The notes: a model not told the origin generated them from the letters alone. Shown: positions 8,115 through 17,303, counted from the first letter of the stretch. The stretch: 34,533 nt of DNA from Myxococcales bacterium UBA5297 (GCA_002408385.1 DHSB01000151.1:1-34533), one strand, 5' to 3'. A program made the numbers and translations.

Positions 8115-8124
8115 TCCATCCTCC

Positions 8125-9339
8125 TCAGGGCTGCGCTTCGGTGGGGGTGGACGGCACGGTCAAGTTGTAGCGGACGATGTGCCCCTCGAACTCCTCCTTG
8201 ATCTGGGCACGGGAGAAGAAGGGCGAGGTGCTCAGCGCCGCGGTCAGGTCGGCGCGGGCAAAAGGCGCGGCCCCCGGGCGCCGCTCCATGCTGGCGACCA
8301 GCCCCGTGGCGTCCTTCTGAAGCGAGACGAGCGCCACCTGCGGCGGCAGGCTGATGGAGAGATCGAACAGCTCTTCGCTCAGGAAGACCGACTCACTCCG
8401 GGCCATCGCCGCGTAGCGCTCCTGGTTGATTTCGGCGAGCTGGGCGGCGAGCCCGTCGCGCTGGGAGGTGAGGAGGGCGGTCTGAGATTCGGCCATCGCC
8501 TGCGAGGCGCGGGTGTAGACGAAGCCGGCCGCGCTGCCACCGAAGACCACGAGCGACAAGAACAGGTACAGCAGCGAGCGCCGGCGGCTCTCGCGGGCCT
8601 TCTCTCTTGCCAGCTCGAACTCGGTGCGAAAGCGCAGCGAGAGGACCTTGTCGGCCCCGGCGAGCCCGATGAGCTCGCCGTCGACGTCGGCGTACTCGGC
8701 GGTGAACCCCTGGACCTTGAACTCCATCGCGAGGTCGTTGTCGCGGGTGAGGACCAGCGGGTTCTCGAGCCGATTGCCGGCGATGGTGCGCTGGGCCTCG
8801 ATGATCGGGTCGCCCCCGCGCACCAAGCGCACCGCGACCACCTCCTGGCCCCGGATCGCGGTGATCAGGTAGTCCTCGTCGATGCAGTCGATCGCCAGCC
8901 GCTCGGGGGGAGGCGCCTTGGTGACGTCGGAGGTGAGCGACTGGATGAACACCCGGGTGCGCTCGCGCAGCGAGGTGCCCAGCTCCCCCTGCATCGAGCT
9001 GACGACGCTGCGGACCGCCGCCGGGTAGGGGACGATCGAGACGTCGCGGGACATCGCCCGCAGCCGCGCGAGCAGCTCGTCGTGGGCGACATAGACCTGG
9101 AAGACGTTCGTCTCGAGCGGCTCGGTCTGGAAGCTGTACGAACCCGGATACTGCTGGGAGACCACCGCGTCGATGGTCCGGTCGGTGCCCAGCACCCGCG
9201 CCACCGCGAAGGGGACGATCGCGAAGAGCAGGGGCTCGCTCGGATTGACGAAGTCTGCGACCTCGTCGAGGGTGCAGATCGACGGATCCGAACCGGGGCA
9301 GTAGACCAGGTCGTTCGTGATGACGACGAAGGTTCTCAT
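8125..9339 (-). CDS. Fused PilM/PilN-like (MshI/GspL-type) protein
   Basis: A 404-residue bitopic protein. Residues 1-250 are cytoplasmic and arranged like a degenerate actin-like (PilM/GspL) fold; residues 255-275 form one membrane helix (SLLYLFLSLVVFGG core) preceded by a positive patch RRR; the remaining 130 periplasmic residues begin with a helical stretch and end in a small alpha/beta domain, as in PilN. One protein thus covers the tasks of PilM and PilN, as in MshI or GspL. It would connect the cytoplasmic ATPase to the periplasmic PilO/PilP-like partners. The gene lies 13 bp downstream of the secretin gene and 10 bp upstream of the PilO-like gene. No obvious nucleotide-binding motif of PilM is preserved. 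Confidence 0.68.
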   Translation of the reverse strand: MRTFVVITNDLVYCPGSDPSICTLDEVADFVNPSEPLLFAIVPFAVARVLGTDRTIDAVVSQQYPGSYSFQTEPLETNVFQVYVAHDELLARLRAMSRDVSIVPYPAAVRSVVSSMQGELGTSLRERTRVFIQSLTSDVTKAPPPERLAIDCIDEDYLITAIRGQEVVAVRLVRGGDPIIEAQRTIAGNRLENPLVLTRDNDLAMEFKVQGFTAEYADVDGELIGLAGADKVLSLRFRTEFELAREKARESRRRSLLYLFLSLVVFGGSAAGFVYTRASQAMAESQTALLTSQRDGLAAQLAEINQERYAAMARSESVFLSEELFDLSISLPPQVALVSLQKDATGLVASMERRPGAAPFARADLTAALSTSPFFSRAQIKEEFEGHIVRYNLTVPSTPTEAQP

Positions 9340-9352
9340 CGGATGGCCCGTC

Positions 9353-10813
9353 TCATTCCACCGTCAGGTCGGTCTTGATGGTGGCAGGCGGGGGTGCGCT
9401 GACCGACTGGACCTGCCGCGGGGTGACCGTAATCACCAGCTCGGAGCGCTTCTCGACGTCGCGGGTGGCGCCGAAGAGCCAGCCGATGATCGGGATGCGC
9501 GACAGGAACGGCACGCCGCTGGAGATCTCCTCTTTGCGCGTGGTGATGAGGCCGCCGATGACCGTGGTCTCGTTGGGGCGGGCCCGGATGACCCCGCTGT
9601 AGCTGCGGCGCGAGGTGAGCGGCAGCTCGACGAACCCGCCTCCATCGCCAAAGTCCTCGCGGCGCACCTCGATGACGTCCTGGAGCACGGTGGCCAGGGC
9701 GAGCGAGACCTCGTTCTCCCCGGTCAGTCGGGGCAGCATCGAGATGATCAGGCCGTCGCTCAAAGTGGCAGTCTGCACCGTCACTTGGGCGCCGCCGGTG
9801 CCTTGAACCAGCGTCGCCGTCTGTTGGGCCACATAGGACTGGACCCGCGCCAGCTCGATGATTGCCGGCAGGTTGTTGCCGAGGGTCAGCGTCGGCTGAG
9901 CCAGCACCGACACCTTGCCCTGCTCCTCGAGCGCGCGGATGAAGGTGTCCCCGGCGCGGCCCGAGAGCCTGAGAAACGGCGCCACGGTGTCGACGAGCGT
10001 CGAGCGCGCCGCGCCGCCGCCGAGGAAGGCGACGTTGCCCAACCGCGCCGCGAGCATGGTCCAGTCGACGCTGGCCGCCTGGCTGTCGCTCAGGTCGACC
10101 TGCATCACTCGGGTCTCGATGGCCACGCTGCGGCCCATCTCGTCGTTGAGGGCGTCGAAGTAGGCCTTGACGGTGGGCATCACGCTCGGAAGCGCCCGTA
10201 CGGTGACGAAACCGGCGACCCGGTTGACCGAATACGAGCCGTGGTCCGGGCCGCGGTTCTTCTCGCTGTTGGCTGAGGCGGCCGCCGCGTCGTCCTTGCC
10301 AAGCATGCTGGCGAGCGACTTCTCGATCTCGGCCCATAGCCCGGCAGTGTCGGACTTGACCGACAGGGCGACGTTCGCCCCGAGGTTGCCGCTTTCGGTC
10401 CCCCCTGAGTTGGAGATCCCGGCCGACCAGTTCTGCACGACCACCGGCATCGCCACCCGGAAGGTTTGCGTGTCGTAGACGAAGACGCGCAGCAGTTGGC
10501 GCTCGTCGTCGATCTTCGCGCTGTAGCCGAGCGGCGTGAGCACGACGGCCAGGGCGATGTCGACGGTCGTGTCGTCGAGATTGGGTGTGGGGACCGTGCG
10601 GTCGAGCAACACGTCCTTGTCGGCGACCAAGGCCAGGCCCGCGGCGCGGGCAATCTGGTTGAGCACCGCGCCCAGCGGCAGGTCGGAGCCGCGCAGGGTG
10701 ATTCGGCTGCGCCCCGCGCGTGAAAGCTCTTGTGCCTGCGCCCCGCCGGCTACCGCGAGAGCCAAGACCGCTACCGCCACTGCTGCGCGCCCCCCGCCTG
10801 CTCTAAGAATCAT
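9353..10813 (-). CDS. mshL: Outer-membrane secretin, MshL/PilQ/GspD family
   Basis: A 486-residue protein with a Sec signal peptide ending in an AQA cleavage site near residue 28. An STN/secretin short N-domain follows (about 38-110; LRGSDLPLGAVLNQIARAAG), then the region FRVAMPVVVQNWSAGISNSGG and an N-type domain with VRALPSVMPTVKAYFD, a layout seen in MshL rather than in long GspD proteins. The C-terminal secretin domain (about 290-465) carries AQPTLTLGNNLPA, the RARPNETTVIGGL motif and the hallmark VPFLSRIPIIGWLFG. Secretins form the multimeric outer-membrane pore through which a pilus or cargo passes. It is the first gene of the seven-gene minus-strand operon. It has no visible AMIN domain, which argues against classical PilQ. 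Confidence 0.9.
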   Translation of the reverse strand: MILRAGGGRAAVAVAVLALAVAGGAQAQELSRAGRSRITLRGSDLPLGAVLNQIARAAGLALVADKDVLLDRTVPTPNLDDTTVDIALAVVLTPLGYSAKIDDERQLLRVFVYDTQTFRVAMPVVVQNWSAGISNSGGTESGNLGANVALSVKSDTAGLWAEIEKSLASMLGKDDAAAASANSEKNRGPDHGSYSVNRVAGFVTVRALPSVMPTVKAYFDALNDEMGRSVAIETRVMQVDLSDSQAASVDWTMLAARLGNVAFLGGGAARSTLVDTVAPFLRLSGRAGDTFIRALEEQGKVSVLAQPTLTLGNNLPAIIELARVQSYVAQQTATLVQGTGGAQVTVQTATLSDGLIISMLPRLTGENEVSLALATVLQDVIEVRREDFGDGGGFVELPLTSRRSYSGVIRARPNETTVIGGLITTRKEEISSGVPFLSRIPIIGWLFGATRDVEKRSELVITVTPRQVQSVSAPPPATIKTDLTVE

Positions 10814-10910
10814 GCCGGTTGCTCCGGAACGCTGTAGGTTGGGATGAAAAGCGCCTGAGAACTATCACGCGTCCAACATCTTTGCCAGGGGACACGGCGG
10901 TCCCCAGGCA

Positions 10911-10937
10911 GGCCTTCGCGCACTGGGCGCGAAGGCC
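10911..10937. terminator. Strong perfect hairpin between the Cys-rich gene and the pilus operon
   Basis: An 11-bp perfect stem (ggccttcgcgc / gcgcgaaggcc) with a 5-nt loop sits 16 bp downstream of the stop of the giant Cys-rich gene on minus. It probably ends that transcript and separates it from the secretin operon. The T-rich flank (CGGATTTTA) is on the plus-strand side, so the minus-strand activity is inferred from position. Confidence 0.55.
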
Positions 10938-10952
10938 CGGATTTTAGGGTGC

Positions 10953-13900
10953 TTAGGGGCTTCTGCTTTGCCGCGGCTGGCAAAGATGCCCGGCGCACAG
11001 CTCGCCGGCCGGACAGTCCGAGTCGGCGCAGCAGCCCGCGTCGGGCGCGCAACGGCCCTGGCAGCAGCGCGCGCCCTCGGGGCACTCCTTGTCCGCGGTG
11101 CAGGTGGCGCAGTGGCCGTCGCGGCACACGAACGGGCCACAGTCGGCCGCGCCGCAGCACTCGACGCGCTTGCAGGCGCCTTGGCAGCAGCGCGCGTCGG
11201 GTCCGCAGTCGGCATCGCTCGCGCAGGAGAGGCAGTCCTCGCACGGCGGGACAGCCGGCGGGGGCCGACAGGCTCCCTCGAGGCACCGGGGCGCCCCGGG
11301 CACAGAGGCGCAGTCGGCATCCGAACAGCACTGCACGGCGAGGCACTGCCCGCCGCAGCACCTCGTCCCGTCGGCGCACTCGGCGTCCGCGCTGCAGGAG
11401 AGCTGGCGGCGGCTGCCGCCGCAGCTCAGGCCCTGCACCAGGCAGCGTCCCTCCGAGGCGCAGCAGAACATGCGCTGCGCGCACTGCGAGTCCTCGGTGC
11501 ACGGAGAGCAACTGTGATGGATACAGGCCTGGCCCATGCAGTCGTCAGAGGTGCAGCAGTCGCCGGCGGCGCAGACGCCGCCGCAGCACTTGGCGTCGGG
11601 GCCGCAGTCGTAGTCGCTCTCGCAACCAGCGCAGCTATTGTCGATGCCGCACATCTGGCCGAGCGGGCATTCGGCGCCACTGCAACAACTGCCCTGCTTG
11701 CACAGCCCCATGCAGCAGACCGCCCCGGCTTCGCATTGATCCGAAGCGGTGCACGGCTGGCAGAGGCCCAGCACACAGGCGCGCCGCTCGGGCAGGCCGA
11801 GGTCGCAGTCCTCATTCGCGCAGCACTCGGCCACGACGCACCCGCCACCGCAGCAGCGCTCGCCCGCGAGGCACTGGGCGTCGCTCGTGCAGGCGTCGCA
11901 ACTGAAGCCGGTGCAGGCTTCGCCCGCGCAGTCGGAGTCGGAGCAGCAACTGCCGGCCTCGCAGCGTCCGGAGCAGCAGCGGCCCCTTTGGCAGTCGGCG
12001 TCGGTGTTGCAGTCGGAGCACTGGCCCTCGTCGCAGACCTTGCCGCGCGGGCAGTCGCTGTCGCTGCAGCACTGGCCGCTCTGGCAGCTTCCCGCGCAGC
12101 AGACGCTCCCCGGTCCGCAGGCCTCGTGCGCAAGACACGCCTCGCACCCGCTCAGCCCGGTGGAGTTGGCCGAGCAGACCTGGCCGCTGCCGCAGTCCGA
12201 GTCGCCGCAGCAGGTGCCCATGGCGCAAGTGCCGCCGCAGCAGCGGTTGACGGCCCCGCAGTCGGAGTCGCTGGTGCAGCTCAGGCACTGGTGGCCTTCG
12301 CAACCGAGCCCCGCGCACTCCGCCTCGGTGCAGCAGCCGCCGCCCAGGCACGCGTTGTCGCAGCACACTTGGCCCACGCCGCACTGCGAGCTTGCCCAGC
12401 ACAGGCCGCACTGGCCGCCCACGCAAGCCTGGCCGGCGGCGCAGTCCCGGTCGTCGCAGCACGCGCCGTCCCGACAGGCGCCGTCGCAGCAGACCTTGTC
12501 CGGCCCGCATTGACCGTGATCTTGGCAGGTCCCGCAGCGGCCTGCGACGCAGATCTCGTCGCCGGGGCAGTCGTCGGCGGTGCAGCACTCGGTGGTGTAG
12601 CAAGCGTGGTTGCAGCAGCGCTGCCCGGGCGCGCAGTCGCCGTCGGCCATGCAGTTGCCGCAGCTATTCTCGCGGCACAGCCCCGCGGGGCAGTCCTGGT
12701 CGTTGCAGCAGTCGCCCAAAACGCAGGCGCCGTTGCAGCAGATCTTGCCGGCCCCGCAGGCCTCGTCCGAGACGCACGCGGCGCAGGCGCCGTCTTCGCA
12801 AAGCCCGCTCGGGCACTGGTCGCCACGGCAGCACTCGGCCGGGCTGCAAATGCCGGCGCAGCAGCGCCAACCCTCGGGGCACTGCCGGTCTACCTGGCAG
12901 TCGCTGCAGACACCGGCGCGGCAGGCCGCGCCCGCCGGACAGTCGGCCGGCGAGCAGCACTCGGCGCTCTGGCAGAGGCCGTCGCAGCAGTGCTGGCCGG
13001 AGGGACACTGCGCGTCGCCCTGACAGCCGAGACACTGGCCGCCGTAGCAGGCTTGGCCCGTCGGACAGTCCGCGTCCTGGCAGCAAACACCCGCCTTGCA
13101 GCCTTCGGCGCAGCAGAGCTGCCCGGGCGCGCAGTCGCCGTGCTCGCCGCAAGCCGCGCAGCTATTGTTGGTGCACACGCCACCCTCGCCGCAGTCGGCG
13201 GCGACGCAGCAGTCGCCCGCCTTGCAGGCGCCGTTGCAGCACCGCATCCCCTCACCGCACTGGCCGTCCGCCGTGCAGGCAGCGCACTGGTTGTCGATGC
13301 AGGCCTGCTCGCCCGCGGTGCACTCGGCGCTCGAGCAGCAGGTGCCGGTCGCGCACGCGCCGCCGCAACAGCGCTTGCCCGCGCCGCACTGGTCGTCGCG
13401 GGTGCAGCCGAGGCACTGACCGCCCAAGCAGAGCTGACCGCCTTCGCAGTCGCCGTCGACGCAGCACTCGCCCGGCGAGCAGGACGCGCCGCAGCAGAGC
13501 TGGCCGTTCGGGCAATCGCCGCTCGAGCGGCAACCCTGGCACAGGCCGTTGATGCAGGCTCTGCCGGCCCCGCAGTCCGAGTCGAGGCAGCAGACCGCGC
13601 CGGGCCTGCAGCCGCCCCCGCAGCACTTGCCGCCCGGGCACTGCGCGTCGCTGACGCACCCGGTGCAACTGTTGTTGGCGCACTCGCCCTCCGGGCCGCA
13701 GTCGCCGTCCCCGCAGCAGTCTCCGAGGACGCACGCTTGGTTGCAGCACTTGGCGTTCGGACCGCAATCGGCGTCGCCGCTGCAGCCGCTGCAGGCGTTG
13801 CTCCCGTTGCAGGTCTGCCCCGCGGCGCAGTCTGCGGCGCTGCAGCAGGAGCCGCTCACGCAGGCGCCCTGGCAGCACTTCTCGCCGGCCCCACAGTGCT

Positions 13901-15083
13901 GGTCGAGGGTGCATTCGCTGCAGAGGTTGAGCACGCAGGTCTCGCCCGAGTCGCAATCGGCCGTCGCGCAGCAGTCGCCCTCGACGCAGGCGCCGTTGCA
14001 GCAGGTCTTGCCGTTGCCGCAGTCCGCAGCGGCGCTGCAGCCCGTGCAGGTGCCGTTGGCGCAAATCTGGCCAGGCGCGCAGTCGCTCGCATCGCAGCAT
14101 CCCGCGCCGGCCTTGCAGAGCCCGTCGCAGCAGCGGCCGCCGGGGCAGTCGCCGTCGCCCTGACAGCCGACGCAGGCGAAGCCGACGCACTCCATGCCGC
14201 TCTGGCAGTCGCCGCTGTCGCAGCAGTCGCCCGCGCGGCACTGGCCGATGCAGCACTTCTTTCCCTCGCCACACTCGCCATCGCTCTGGCAGCCGACGCA
14301 GATGTTCTCGGAGGAGCACTTCTGCCCCGGATCGCAATCGCCGTCGCCACAACAGGTGCCGGCCCGACAGGCGCCGTCACAGCAGAGCGCTCCAGCGCCG
14401 CACTCCCCGTCGTGGATGCAGGGGCGGCACTGGCCGACGATGCAGGACTCGCTCGCGTCGCAGTCGGCTCCGGTGCAGCACTCGGCTCCAGGGCGGCAAC
14501 GTCCAGCGCAGCACTTCTCGCCCGAGCAGTCCGAGTCATTTCTGCAGGTGTCGCAACTGTAGTCGACGCAGGTCTTCGAGTCGGGGCAGTCGGTGTCTCC
14601 GCAGCAGGAGCCGACGTGGCACATGCCGTCGCAGCACTTGACGCCCGAGTCACCGCAGTCGGCGTCGGCGCTGCAGGGCGCGCACTGATTCTCGGCACAG
14701 CGCTTGCCGCCACAGGCGGCGGAGATCGGTCCGTCGCAGCAAACCCCTTCGGTGCACTTCTTGTCGCAGCAGACCGAGCCCTCGCCACATTCTTTGTCGG
14801 CGGAGCAGGGCGCGCAGACGTTGTCGCGGCAGAGCTCTCCCTCGCCGCAATCGGAGGCGCCACAGCAGTTGCCCTCCACGCAAGCGCCGTCGCAGCACCT
14901 CCCACCGGCGCCGCATTCACCGTCCTTGCGGCAGTCTCGGCAGCCGAGCACCCCGCACACCTGGCCCGCCGGGCAGTTCTCGGGCACGCACTCCTCGGGC
15001 TCTGGGGGGGGCTTGGGATCCGCGGGGCAGCCGGCGATTCCCAGAGCGAGGAGGACCAACAGAAGCGATCGAGTGCACTTCAT
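10953..15083 (-). CDS. Giant Cys-rich lipoprotein of about 31 tandem CC-type repeats
   Basis: A 1376-residue protein. The start at 15083 was chosen because it gives a clean lipoprotein signal (MKCTR, hydrophobic core, lipobox IAGC with Cys19) and a GAGGT about 10 nt upstream. After a Pro/Glu linker (about 20-35) essentially the whole protein is made of about 31 copies of a 40-45-residue unit. The consensus is C-x2-D-x2-C-x4-x-CC-x2-x-C-x2-G-x-CC-x3-DC-x4-x-C-x4-C, with about ten cysteines per unit. The unit resembles the Dickkopf N-terminal cysteine-rich pattern seen in many myxobacterial proteins. The even cysteine count and dense spacing suggest a rod of disulfide-locked modules on the outer membrane or cell surface. 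No enzymatic domain is present. Role unknown; adhesin, fibre, coat or metal binding are options. Confidence 0.85.
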   Translation of the reverse strand: MKCTRSLLLVLLALGIAGCPADPKPPPEPEECVPENCPAGQVCGVLGCRDCRKDGECGAGGRCCDGACVEGNCCGASDCGEGELCRDNVCAPCSADKECGEGSVCCDKKCTEGVCCDGPISAACGGKRCAENQCAPCSADADCGDSGVKCCDGMCHVGSCCGDTDCPDSKTCVDYSCDTCRNDSDCSGEKCCAGRCRPGAECCTGADCDASESCIVGQCRPCIHDGECGAGALCCDGACRAGTCCGDGDCDPGQKCSSENICVGCQSDGECGEGKKCCIGQCRAGDCCDSGDCQSGMECVGFACVGCQGDGDCPGGRCCDGLCKAGAGCCDASDCAPGQICANGTCTGCSAAADCGNGKTCCNGACVEGDCCATADCDSGETCVLNLCSECTLDQHCGAGEKCCQGACVSGSCCSAADCAAGQTCNGSNACSGCSGDADCGPNAKCCNQACVLGDCCGDGDCGPEGECANNSCTGCVSDAQCPGGKCCGGGCRPGAVCCLDSDCGAGRACINGLCQGCRSSGDCPNGQLCCGASCSPGECCVDGDCEGGQLCLGGQCLGCTRDDQCGAGKRCCGGACATGTCCSSAECTAGEQACIDNQCAACTADGQCGEGMRCCNGACKAGDCCVAADCGEGGVCTNNSCAACGEHGDCAPGQLCCAEGCKAGVCCQDADCPTGQACYGGQCLGCQGDAQCPSGQHCCDGLCQSAECCSPADCPAGAACRAGVCSDCQVDRQCPEGWRCCAGICSPAECCRGDQCPSGLCEDGACAACVSDEACGAGKICCNGACVLGDCCNDQDCPAGLCRENSCGNCMADGDCAPGQRCCNHACYTTECCTADDCPGDEICVAGRCGTCQDHGQCGPDKVCCDGACRDGACCDDRDCAAGQACVGGQCGLCWASSQCGVGQVCCDNACLGGGCCTEAECAGLGCEGHQCLSCTSDSDCGAVNRCCGGTCAMGTCCGDSDCGSGQVCSANSTGLSGCEACLAHEACGPGSVCCAGSCQSGQCCSDSDCPRGKVCDEGQCSDCNTDADCQRGRCCSGRCEAGSCCSDSDCAGEACTGFSCDACTSDAQCLAGERCCGGGCVVAECCANEDCDLGLPERRACVLGLCQPCTASDQCEAGAVCCMGLCKQGSCCSGAECPLGQMCGIDNSCAGCESDYDCGPDAKCCGGVCAAGDCCTSDDCMGQACIHHSCSPCTEDSQCAQRMFCCASEGRCLVQGLSCGGSRRQLSCSADAECADGTRCCGGQCLAVQCCSDADCASVPGAPRCLEGACRPPPAVPPCEDCLSCASDADCGPDARCCQGACKRVECCGAADCGPFVCRDGHCATCTADKECPEGARCCQGRCAPDAGCCADSDCPAGELCAGHLCQPRQSRSP

Positions 15084-15117
15084 GAAGCTGACCTCACGTT
15101 CGTGCGGCGGCGAAACG

Positions 15118-15144
15118 GCCCAGCGGCGAAAAAAGCCGCTGGGC
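15118..15144 (-). promoter_or_regulatory. Perfect hairpin in the leader of the giant Cys-rich gene
   Basis: Arms gccgctgggc and gcccagcggc form a 10-bp perfect stem. In the minus-strand transcript the loop is six U and one C. It lies 35 bp upstream of the ATG at 15083. It may be a leader structure (attenuator or stability element) or the late terminator of the gene ending at 15330. Confidence 0.45.
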
Positions 15145-15329
15145 GCGCAGGGCAAGGCGACGGGCCGACCGACGGCATCGTGCCCGGTAGACCGGAGAAA
15201 CCCTGGGGCGCGAGGCGAGAGCGGGCCCGGTAGTGGCCGGGATGGCTCTGGGGATGTGGAGAGCGCCTTGGGGCTCGGTAGGGAGCGGCTGGCATCTGCC
15301 GGCAGAGTGGCTCGAGTGTCGACGGCCAA

Positions 15330-17303
15330 CTATTCGGAGGTCCGAGCGACGATGGAGAGGTCGAAGGCGCCCGCGGTGCCGGCGGCACCGTCGACGACGA
15401 CGAAGTAGTCGCCTGCCGCGAGCTGGTTCGCCGAGAACAGGATGATGTTGTCCGGGTTCATCACCGCGCACCCGACCTCGCTCGCGCTCGACGCGTCGGC
15501 GCAGTCGCGGCGCAGGTAGGCCACCGGCCACAGCCCGACGGCGTCGAGCACCGGCGCCACGGTGACCTCGACGTCGGCGGTCTGGCCCGCGGGGACGTTG
15601 AACTTGTAGACCACCTCCGGGTCGCCGGGCTCACCGGCGCCGACCGAGGGGCTGCAGCTTCCGGCGGTGTCGTCGTTGGCCCCCGCGGTGGTCGCCCCGG
15701 CGACCTCCACGCGGAAGTCGCCGAAGTGGTAGTCGCCGGGCTCCCACGCGGTGAAGGCGCCCAAGTCCTGGGCGGTGGCGCAGGTGTCGTTGGCGGGGAC
15801 GGGATCGACCGGGCCGAGCTCGACCTCGAGGTCGAAGGTACCCTCCGCGCCGCTCGCCCCGTCGACGACCAGATAGTAGTTGCCGGGAGCGACCACTGCG
15901 CGAATCGACGAGCGCACCTCGGACCCGGCGCGGCAGGTCTGGTCGGCCGGGCCGTCGCAGGCGCTCCTCAGGTAGAGCACCGGTGAGAAGACCGCCACGA
16001 CCGAAGCGACGAGCCTTCGAGGTTCAGTGCCGCCGACGGCGATTCGATAGACGAGCTCCTTGCCCGAGGAGTCGGCCGCGCACGTGCCCTGGAGCGTCGA
16101 GGCGCCGAGGCTGGTGTCGCCGCGAGCCAAGAAGCGGTTCGGGTTGTACTGCGCCGGCTGCAGGACGACCGGATCGTTGCAGTCGCCCGCGGCGCCGACG
16201 CACTGATTGTTCTGGCAGACCGCTCCGTTGGCGCAGTGGTACCTGCAGTAGACGAGCCGATCGAGCCCGGTGCAGTTGTCATCGCCGGTGACCAGTCCGC
16301 ACACCTTGCCGGCTGCGGCCATGCGAGCGCAGAACTCGGTTTCGCTCTCTTGAGTGCACACGCCGCAGCGGTTCGTGCGGTGGTCGCAGACCTCTTCGGC
16401 CGCGCAGTTGCCGGTGCCGCAGTCCTCGGACCGGTCGTTGCCGCAGTGGTCCTGGCCCACGACGACGCCGCACTCCTTGTTCTCGAAAGTCGCCATTCTC
16501 TGGCAGAAGTCCTGTGGTTCCTCGTAGACGCAGCTGACGCAGAGGTTGTCCTCGCAGGTGCCCGAGAAGCAGATGCCGCAGTCTTCCTCGCGCTGGGCTT
16601 CGCAGTTGTCCAGAGCGATCACCGACCCGCATTCTTTCTGGAGGCGGGAGCAGAACTGGGCCTTGGACTCGGGCTCGCAACTCGTGGGAACACAGGTGTT
16701 GATCTGCGTGCACTCGTGGTCCGCGGGGCAGTCGCCGCACTCTTCGCGGCGGGAAAGGCCGGTGCAGTTGTCGAGCTCGGCGACCTCTCCGCAGACCTTG
16801 CCGGCCGCGGCCAAGCGCGCGCAGAACGCCTCGCGAGTCTCTGGCTCACAGGCCTCGACGCACTTGTTTTCCGAAGAGCAGGCCTTGCCCTCCAGGCAGT
16901 CGCCGCAATCCTCGGCCCGGCGCTCGCCGCTGCAGTTGTCCTTGTCGGCGATTTCTCCGCAGACCTTTCCGGCCCCGGCGAGGCGCGAACAGAACTCGTC
17001 CTTCGTCTCCCGGACGCAAGGCAGGCAGACGCCGGCCGCCTCGTCGCACGCTTGACCACTCGGGCAGGCTCCGCAGGAGGTGCCGCATCCGTCGCTGCCA
17101 CAGGCCCGGCCCTCGCAAGGCGTCGGCGTGCAGCAGGTCTCGGAGACGCACACCTGTCCCTTCTCACAGCAGGAATCGCCGCACATGCGCGACCGCAGGC
17201 ACGGCACCGAGGCGTCTTCGGACGAGGGGGGCGGCTCGCTGCAGCCGGTCAACGTTCCCGCACAAACCAGAGCGAAGCAAAGGAGCCGTGTCATCATTCG
17301 CAT
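15330..17303 (-). CDS. Cys-rich lipoprotein with five FCxR...CG repeats and two PPC-like domains
   Basis: A 657-residue protein when started at the ATG at 17303 (other ATGs follow at 17297 and 17294; none has a strong Shine-Dalgarno). The signal ends in the lipobox LTGC at Cys21. A short cysteine-rich head follows, then five units of about 50 residues with the pattern E-x2-FCxR(L/M)-x-AGKVCG-x4-DNC-x4-R-x2-DCG-x-C, up to about residue 345. This repeat family is known from myxobacterial surface proteins. The C-terminal 300 residues contain two related beta domains, ending YYLVVDGASGAEGTFDLEV and YFVVVDGAAGTAGAFDLSI, which fit bacterial pre-peptidase C-terminal (PPC)-like domains. No peptidase is attached. 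Surface-exposed, adhesive or scaffold function is inferred. It lies between two other Cys-rich lipoprotein genes on the same strand. Confidence 0.8.
   Translation of the reverse strand: MRMMTRLLCFALVCAGTLTGCSEPPPSSEDASVPCLRSRMCGDSCCEKGQVCVSETCCTPTPCEGRACGSDGCGTSCGACPSGQACDEAAGVCLPCVRETKDEFCSRLAGAGKVCGEIADKDNCSGERRAEDCGDCLEGKACSSENKCVEACEPETREAFCARLAAAGKVCGEVAELDNCTGLSRREECGDCPADHECTQINTCVPTSCEPESKAQFCSRLQKECGSVIALDNCEAQREEDCGICFSGTCEDNLCVSCVYEEPQDFCQRMATFENKECGVVVGQDHCGNDRSEDCGTGNCAAEEVCDHRTNRCGVCTQESETEFCARMAAAGKVCGLVTGDDNCTGLDRLVYCRYHCANGAVCQNNQCVGAAGDCNDPVVLQPAQYNPNRFLARGDTSLGASTLQGTCAADSSGKELVYRIAVGGTEPRRLVASVVAVFSPVLYLRSACDGPADQTCRAGSEVRSSIRAVVAPGNYYLVVDGASGAEGTFDLEVELGPVDPVPANDTCATAQDLGAFTAWEPGDYHFGDFRVEVAGATTAGANDDTAGSCSPSVGAGEPGDPEVVYKFNVPAGQTADVEVTVAPVLDAVGLWPVAYLRRDCADASSASEVGCAVMNPDNIILFSANQLAAGDYFVVVDGAAGTAGAFDLSIVARTSE

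Noticed and set aside
5799..8201. An 800-codon open frame on plus across the ATPase, PilP-like and PilO-like genes
   Set aside because: It runs antisense through three genes with recognisable motifs. Its translation is a Gly/Asp/Arg/Leu-rich shadow with no domain.
3531..10813. A classical type II secretion (Gsp) operon
   Set aside because: The secretin is short and MshL-like, the ATPase carries a tandem MshEN module, and PilO/PilP-like small proteins follow the secretin. Canonical gspC-M order is absent. Secretion of cargo by this machine is still possible.
14998..15012. A seven-G run near the start of the giant Cys-rich gene as a phase-variation switch
   Set aside because: Seven is short, it encodes an ordinary Pro-rich linker, and such runs are expected by chance in this GC-rich DNA.
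10953..15083. The roughly 126-bp periodicity as a non-coding repeat array
   Set aside because: The periodicity follows protein units in one open frame, with variation concentrated between conserved cysteine codons.
10968..15233. A 1421-codon open frame on plus, opposite the giant Cys-rich gene
   Set aside because: It is extremely Ala-rich because the Cys codon TGC reads GCA on the other strand. It has no signal, domain or ribosome site; the minus frame has a lipobox and regular repeats.
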